The notes beneath the pieces were generated by a model. That model was not told the origin of the DNA. It saw nothing but the letters and a program-made list of their open reading frames with translations, and made no database searches. DNA of 64,000 nucleotides from an uncultured Myxococcales bacterium. Its GTDB lineage: Bacteria; Myxococcota_A; Bradymonadia; UBA7976; VGTA01. The number at the start of each line of letters is the position of its first letter. The first letter of the stretch is position 1. Shown here in pieces: positions 58,569 through 64,000 of the stretch. The DNA lies in the NCBI GenBank assembly GCA_937146725.1, contig CAKZRU010000147.1, forward strand, positions 1 through 64,000. Direction: 5' to 3'. Position numbers and translations under genes: made by a program.

Positions 58569-59315
58569 ATGCTCAAAAGTGACCAACTTAAATATCTTAT
58601 TCCTAATAGCTTCACCGCCTCATCAATGGCGCTTGGCGTTGTCTCTGCCTATCTGTCTAGTCAAGGAGAGTTTAACCTTGCTGCTTGGATGATCACATGG
58701 GGTGTATTATTGGATAAGCTAGATGGAAGTGCAGCTCGTCTTTTTAATGCGAGTTCTGACTTTGGTGTTCAGTTTGATTCTTTTGCTGACTTTGTCATTT
58801 TTGGTATTGCTCCAGCTTCTCTTTTCTACCATTGGCTCGGTGGTATAAATAGTTCCTATCATGGTGTATTAGCCGCAATTGCTTGTTTATATGTGGTTTT
58901 GACTGCGACTCGACTAGCCTTATTTAATATCAGTACCCCTCCAGGAGGTGATTCATATTTCTTTGGCTTACCAACAACTCTAAGTGGAGCGACTTTAAGC
59001 ACCTTTTATTTAAGTACTGAAATCTACGCACCAAATATGTTTAAGGTGGGTCAAATGAGCGAGGTTACTCAACTCTCTTTGATGACACTTTTAATGGTAG
59101 CTGCCTTACTTATGGTCAGTCGTTTTGTTTTACCCAAACTAAAGCCTCGTAAGAGTAAAGCAATTAACATCTTCCAATTTGTAAATATTGGACTTGTTTA
59201 TGTGATGTCACCCTTTAAGCTCTATCCTGAATACTTACTTGTCTTATGTATCATCTACCTATGTGTAGGCAGTATTTCCGGCTTAATCCATGGTGTTCAA
59301 CTCAAAGAAGAGTAG
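58569..59315 (+). CDS. pssA: CDP-diacylglycerol--serine O-phosphatidyltransferase
   Basis: LLDKLDGSAARLFNASSDFGVQFDSFADFVIFGIAPA (CDP-alcohol phosphotransferase motif). Confidence 0.93.
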   Translation: MLKSDQLKYLIPNSFTASSMALGVVSAYLSSQGEFNLAAWMITWGVLLDKLDGSAARLFNASSDFGVQFDSFADFVIFGIAPASLFYHWLGGINSSYHGVLAAIACLYVVLTATRLALFNISTPPGGDSYFFGLPTTLSGATLSTFYLSTEIYAPNMFKVGQMSEVTQLSLMTLLMVAALLMVSRFVLPKLKPRKSKAINIFQFVNIGLVYVMSPFKLYPEYLLVLCIIYLCVGSISGLIHGVQLKEE

Positions 59316-59352
59316 AGCTCAATAACCCTAGTTAAGAGTAAATCTACACCCT

Positions 59353-60567
59353 TTACCCCTTGAGTAGGGTAAACAGCTTTCCTTGCGTTGCTAAGATCTG
59401 GCCATATGGAAACTGATCAGCACTTTGAATTAAAGACCAAAGCTCCCTTTGACCATGTGGCTGGGCCCAAAGATGACCGTTTAAATCAAGTTCCACGGTA
59501 AAGATAGGTCCCTTGCTTTTAACAAAAGGAAGAGAAATCTCACAAAGCTCACCACCTACTCTTGAGACGCCCGGAAAAAGATTAAAAGCACCGTAAAAAA
59601 CTCGCTCTTGGTTTGCCTTTAGCTCCCAAATGGCCATTGAAGGTTGACTAATCACCTCTGTATTTTCAACAGTCATCTCAACCCACTTTATGATCAGCGA
59701 ACCACTGCGTAAGGTATTCATCTGGGTCATTTCTATCTGCTTTTTAACGGGCTGCCAAATCTCTTGATTTAAAGCACCTTCAAATGAAAATCCCTGTTGG
59801 CTCAGATGGACCTTTCCCACCTTTTTTTGAGTGATAGGCAAGAGTAGGCTTTCTTGTTGTTTAAGTCTTTGCTTAAGCGCTTTATGCTGACTAAACCACA
59901 AAATACTTGCGCTTAAATCTTGATCTTTTAGTTGTGGCTGAGTGTTTGCTGACTGAACCGCCTGTAGCTGGCTTTGATTAAACTGCTGATTACCTGTAGC
60001 AAAAGGATTTGGTACCCCTCTTAAGTGTATGCCGCCCAAGGAATCACTTGGTGGAGGAATAGGTGGAGGCATAGACACTTCAAAATCATTCTCGAATTCA
60101 TCGTTGGCACTATCAATATCTTCAAAGTTATCCTCAGGGTTAAAACCTTCAGAAAGAGTATAGTCATGGTTAGATTCTGAATGAGAAATTTCTGTTGCAA
60201 GCTCACTTACACTCGAAAAGGAATTTTTATTAAAGTTTGCTTGTCCTGAAGTGATTTCCGTTGAGTCATCAGAATCAAAAGAGGCAAAGTCATCAAGAAA
60301 GGCAGTATTCTCACCTAAATGATTTGGTACCATTGGAATGGGAGAGATTAAAGGTTCAGTTTGATGTATAGAACGACTTTGTGGTGTTTCTGAGCTAGAA
60401 TGCTTTGGCTTATAAGTCATTTGCACAGTTTTCAGTGCATCTTGCTCAGAATCATCACCAAAACCATAGAGGGTAGGTAAAACCGGAGCTGCTCTTTGCT
60501 CACCACAGCGTGGACAGGATTGCTTTTCACTCTGAAGCTGAGAACCACATTGAGCACATCGGTACAT
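59353..60567 (-). CDS. Zinc-ribbon protein of unknown function
   Basis: MYRCAQCGSQLQSEKQSCPRCGEQRAAPVLPTLYGF; track start 60654 is upstream, ATG at 60567 starts the zinc ribbon. Confidence 0.7.
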   Translation of the reverse strand: MYRCAQCGSQLQSEKQSCPRCGEQRAAPVLPTLYGFGDDSEQDALKTVQMTYKPKHSSSETPQSRSIHQTEPLISPIPMVPNHLGENTAFLDDFASFDSDDSTEITSGQANFNKNSFSSVSELATEISHSESNHDYTLSEGFNPEDNFEDIDSANDEFENDFEVSMPPPIPPPSDSLGGIHLRGVPNPFATGNQQFNQSQLQAVQSANTQPQLKDQDLSASILWFSQHKALKQRLKQQESLLLPITQKKVGKVHLSQQGFSFEGALNQEIWQPVKKQIEMTQMNTLRSGSLIIKWVEMTVENTEVISQPSMAIWELKANQERVFYGAFNLFPGVSRVGGELCEISLPFVKSKGPIFTVELDLNGHLWAQPHGQRELWSLIQSADQFPYGQILATQGKLFTLLKG

Positions 60568-60886
60568 CGTTCCGACCCTTATGTAATTGTAAATGTTTGG
60601 AATGAGATATGAGAGAAAATACGTGAGGAATATATCTCTCGAGGCTTTTATCATCTGAACTTATAACTATGTACCTACTTACATGAAGCGAAGTCACTTT
60701 TATATTATTTTTTGACTCAGCACTCTGAAATACTGAACCAAATCGATCTTTTTCTACATCGAATTAAGAGTCAGCTTTAAGTCTAGGTTTGGGTCAACAG
60801 TGATCACTAAGCTTGCTAATCACAAATACTCGCATTATAGAGAGGGTCGAAAACTTTTATTAAACCGAAGAAAGGAAAAGTTTTTC

Positions 60887-62012
60887 ATGTCTACAAACAG
60901 TACATCAACAGCACAGGTGCACAAGCTAAATACCCAGCATCGCGCCTTGTGCGAGCGTAAACAAGCGCTCGGGAGGTATCTTTGACGAGCCTCAAGCCCG
61001 AGAGCGAGTTGCAGAACTTGATTATTTAAGTGCTCAGCCGGAGTTTTGGGATCAACAAGAAAGAGCTCAAGAGTTACTTAAAGAACGTAATGATGCCAAA
61101 ACAAACTTGGACCGCCTAGACAGTCTACAAAGCTCTCTTGATGATCTTGAAGTTCTTATTGAGATGGCGGAAGAAGACGAAGACTCATTATTGGAAGCCG
61201 ATGAATTAGGTCAGTCGTTGGATGAGCAACTTCGTAAAATGGAGTTTGAACGTATGTTAAGTGGTCAACATGATCGAGCAGCTTGCTTTGTCAGTATCAA
61301 TGCCGGAGCCGGCGGTACAGAAAGCCAAGACTGGGCTGACATGATCTTGCGTATGCTTCTTCGCTTTTCAGAACGTCGTGGTTATAAAACCGAGATCACA
61401 GACTTGTTGCCTGGTGAAGAAGCCGGTACCAAGAGTGCAACTTTTCGTGTTGAAGGAGAGTTTGCCTTTGGGTATCTCAAAGCTGAAAATGGCGTACACC
61501 GCTTAGTACGTATTTCACCCTTTGATAGTAATAAACGGCGACATACTAGTTTTGCGAGTGTTTCGGTTTTACCCGAAATTGAAGATGACATCGATATTGA
61601 TATTCGTGAAGAAGATATCAGTATGGATACATTTAGAGCGAGTGGGGCTGGTGGCCAGCACGTCAATAAAACCAACTCTGCGGTCAGACTAACCCACACC
61701 CCAAGTGGTATTGTTGTCTCCTGTCAAGCTGAACGAAGCCAACATAAGAATCGTGCGACTGCCATGAAGCTTCTCAAAGCTCGCCTTTTTGAAGTTGAGC
61801 TTCAAAAGCGAACCGATGAACGTGATGCTTTATATGCGAGTAAGTCTAAAATTGACTTTGGTAGCCAGATTCGTTCTTATGTTTTGCATCCCTATCAAAT
61901 GGTCAAAGATCACCGTTCCGGCTATGAAACAAGCAATTCCGGAAATGTGCTTGATGGAGATTTAGAGGCCTTTATGGAGGCTTATTTATTGATCGGTGAA
62001 GATGAAGATTAA
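60887..62012 (+). CDS. prfB: Peptide chain release factor 2, expressed through +1 programmed frameshift: join(60887..60982,60984..62012)
   Basis: First frame MSTNSTSTAQVHKLNTQHRALCERKQALGRYL-TGA; +1 frame DEPQARERVAELDYLSAQPEFWDQQERAQELL...; NAGAGGTESQDWADMILRM, RISPFDSNKRRHTSF, GAGGQHVNKTNSAVRLTHTPSGI. Confidence 0.97.
60970..60986 (+). promoter_or_regulatory. prfB programmed +1 frameshift signal (SD-like GGGAGG upstream of CTT TGA C)
   Basis: c GGG AGG TAT CTT TGA C, matching the known RF2 layout (SD-like, spacer, CUU UGA C). Confidence 0.96.
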
Positions 62013-62017
62013 AAGAT

Positions 62018-63382
62018 CTATTCGCAAGGATCGCTTTCAGAAATAAAGGGTAAATCGTCTTTTAACTCTGAACAAAACTGACTGAGATGTTCCAAATGTG
62101 GTGCATGTCCACAGTTTTGAATAGAAATATGCTTACCTCTGTGACTTAAGGCTAAAGCCTGTTGGGCGACTGCCACATATTTTGGGTCTTCGGCACCGGT
62201 GACCCAAAGTAGCTCACATTCTAATTCAGCTAAGCTTTTGTGCATTGGTGGCATTTCACCCTGCCCCATACTATCAAAGGCCAAGGCTAAACCTCGTGCT
62301 TGATGTGCAGAACGATGTCTCAGTACTCGTTGAGCTTCGAGTGGATTTTGCTCGGCCAAGCGAGCGAGTAAAGCCTGCTGATTCCATAAAGATAAGAAGT
62401 GATTACTATCTTGAGTGTTCCATAAGGCATCTGACCATTGACGATCTGAAGCCTGTCGAGCCTTTCTCTCTTGTTTATCTTCAATACCCAAGCCAGCACT
62501 AATTAAAGTCAAGTGCTCTAACTTGAGCTCATCTGCTGTTTTTTCCAATGAGTGGGCCAAGTGTAAGGCAAGACGTCCACCCATAGAATACCCAAGCATA
62601 TTAAAGGTTTGAAAGCCATCCAATAGAGCAATTTGTTCGATCAAGGTTTTCACTTGTTCTACAATCGCTAAATATGTAGGTGCTTCACGAGGTTCATCTT
62701 CTACGAATGACTCATCAAAGGATTCATCATAAGATTCATGAGTATCTAGACTCTCAAAATGATCTTCTTCACCTTGAAGATAATAGGGTTCAAAGTCCAA
62801 AAATTGAGCTTGAGTACGCAAAGATTGATAAGCACTACGACCATGACCGATCAGGTTGATGGCATAAACAGGACAAGCAAGCTGTTGAACCAAAAGTTCA
62901 TAGTCGAGCGCATGACCACTCATGCCATGCAAAAGCACCATTGGTTGTATCGGTTTTGGTTCAGGTTGAGAAGATTGATATGGCCAATAATAAACTTCAT
63001 ATAAATAGCCAGAGGCATATAAGGTACGAACAGAATGATGTTTTTCGTGTCCTAAAGCAGTTTCCTCCAAGTTTTCCTCTGTAATGATATTCTCCAACTG
63101 AGTGCCCAGTGCCTTGATATTTTCTAATGTGCAATTCACAAAGCGCGTATTTTCAAGATGCGCATATACAAAGGTAGCACCAGTAAAGTCACAATGCTCA
63201 AAGACCACATCATTAAGATTAGTCCCAATAAACTCTACTTCTCGGAAATCAATATGAGAAAATTGGCTATGGCATAATACTAAGCCGTTAAAATCATATT
63301 GTCTTAAATCACGATGACTGATGTTTTGACCAATGCATTCGTTTAAGACCCTTGGAAGGCTTTTTAAAGCTTTTGTACTCAA
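62018..63382 (-). CDS. N-terminal pentapeptide-repeat + alpha/beta hydrolase fusion
   Basis: FREVEFIGTNLNDVVFEHCDFTGATFVYAHLENTRFVNCTLENIKAL; VLLHGMSGHALDYELLVQQL, LIGHGRSAY, MLGYSMGGRLALHLAHSL, CGHAPHLEH. Confidence 0.9.
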   Translation of the reverse strand: MSTKALKSLPRVLNECIGQNISHRDLRQYDFNGLVLCHSQFSHIDFREVEFIGTNLNDVVFEHCDFTGATFVYAHLENTRFVNCTLENIKALGTQLENIITEENLEETALGHEKHHSVRTLYASGYLYEVYYWPYQSSQPEPKPIQPMVLLHGMSGHALDYELLVQQLACPVYAINLIGHGRSAYQSLRTQAQFLDFEPYYLQGEEDHFESLDTHESYDESFDESFVEDEPREAPTYLAIVEQVKTLIEQIALLDGFQTFNMLGYSMGGRLALHLAHSLEKTADELKLEHLTLISAGLGIEDKQERKARQASDRQWSDALWNTQDSNHFLSLWNQQALLARLAEQNPLEAQRVLRHRSAHQARGLALAFDSMGQGEMPPMHKSLAELECELLWVTGAEDPKYVAVAQQALALSHRGKHISIQNCGHAPHLEHLSQFCSELKDDLPFISESDPCE

Positions 63383-63385
63383 GCC

Positions 63386-63973
63386 TTATTCTCCAACATT
63401 CACACTTTTGGCACTAAGTACTGCTTCCGCTTGACCAAGCTTAGTCGGTGTAATTGCCTTGATTGGAGTTCTGTAAGCATCTTTGGCAATCCAAGCAAAA
63501 CCTTTAACTGGTGGGCGCTTTAAAGCACGCTTTGAGATAATCCCACCGGTAATCGCCCCTTGAATTGAGATCTTATATGCCTCGACCCAACCAATACCAG
63601 TAAGAACACGTTCCTCACCAAGTACTTTAACTTCAATCAATCTTTCTCTTTGCCCATCCCAAATATATTGCTCAAAACTCATTCCAACCTCAAGATTTAA
63701 GCGTCTTAAAGCATAAAGACTACTTAGGGTTTCATGCATTGGATGTGGAGCCATATAGCTGATTGAAGTTTTCTTACGCTTCTTTAATTCACGGGTTTTA
63801 GTCCAATCTAGGCGACCGTTATCTTGGTTAAACTCACTGATATATTCAACCTTACGTCCTTTTTCATTAAGAAAAAATTCGCTTTTAACCGGTTGAAAAG
63901 TACGTTCATCTACAAATACTCTTAGGCTGTCTCTAATCGGATAAAAGTTTTCAAGCACTGGGCTTGATTGCAC
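63386..63973 (-). CDS. DUF3108-like protein
   Basis: RDSLRVFVDERTFQPVKSEFFLNEKGRKVEYISEF...HPMHETLSSLYALRRLNLEVGMSFEQYIWDGQRERLIEVKVLGEERV. Confidence 0.6.
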   Translation of the reverse strand: MQSSPVLENFYPIRDSLRVFVDERTFQPVKSEFFLNEKGRKVEYISEFNQDNGRLDWTKTRELKKRKKTSISYMAPHPMHETLSSLYALRRLNLEVGMSFEQYIWDGQRERLIEVKVLGEERVLTGIGWVEAYKISIQGAITGGIISKRALKRPPVKGFAWIAKDAYRTPIKAITPTKLGQAEAVLSAKSVNVGE

Positions 63974-64000
63974 AAAACCACTGAGTTCTAGAACAGATTT

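Noticed and set aside
60800-62012. prfB considered as a frameshifted pseudogene
   Set aside because: The stop sits exactly in the conserved RF2 programmed frameshift context and all downstream RF2 motifs (SPF, GGQ) are intact.
1-64000. tRNA, rRNA, transposase, integrase, prophage or known antiphage genes
   Set aside because: None recognised by eye in the ORFs or intergenic regions; a tRNAscan-SE/Infernal run would be needed to exclude small RNAs.

Overview
The window looks like a contiguous chromosomal segment of a Gram-negative bacterium with a Deltaproteobacteria/Myxococcota/Bradymonadota-like gene style: Ser/Thr kinase with PEGA-like repeats, Cys-rich 'ACDD' lipoproteins, TonB-dependent receptor. 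The taxonomic guess is inference only. Recognisable blocks: an edge-truncated secreted protein on the minus strand (1-1873) that the ORF track misses; a Ser/Thr kinase; a Cys-rich lipoprotein plus a cyclic-nucleotide-binding/4Fe-4S/membrane redox fusion; prs-rplY-pth; a membrane pyrophosphatase (hppA) with an unusual Cys/Ala-Pro-Lys-Glu-rich C-terminal tail; a YrdC-like protein; a PPC-domain lipoprotein with a TGG repeat tract; a 3039-aa pentapeptide-repeat protein ending in an FGE-sulfatase-like domain; a complete nqrABCDEF operon; a HIT-methyltransferase fusion; a TonB_C/TonB-dependent receptor fusion; a glycosyltransferase; ctaB; an ABC-2 transporter; a Tad/Flp pilus locus including a 56-aa Flp pilin absent from the ORF track; pssA; prfB with the classic +1 programmed frameshift; and a pentapeptide-alpha/beta hydrolase fusion. 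The best candidate for something undescribed is the giant pentapeptide/FGE protein with its membrane-protein neighbour. No rRNA, tRNA, CRISPR array, transposase or prophage was recognised. All homology calls are by eye from motifs; no searches were run.
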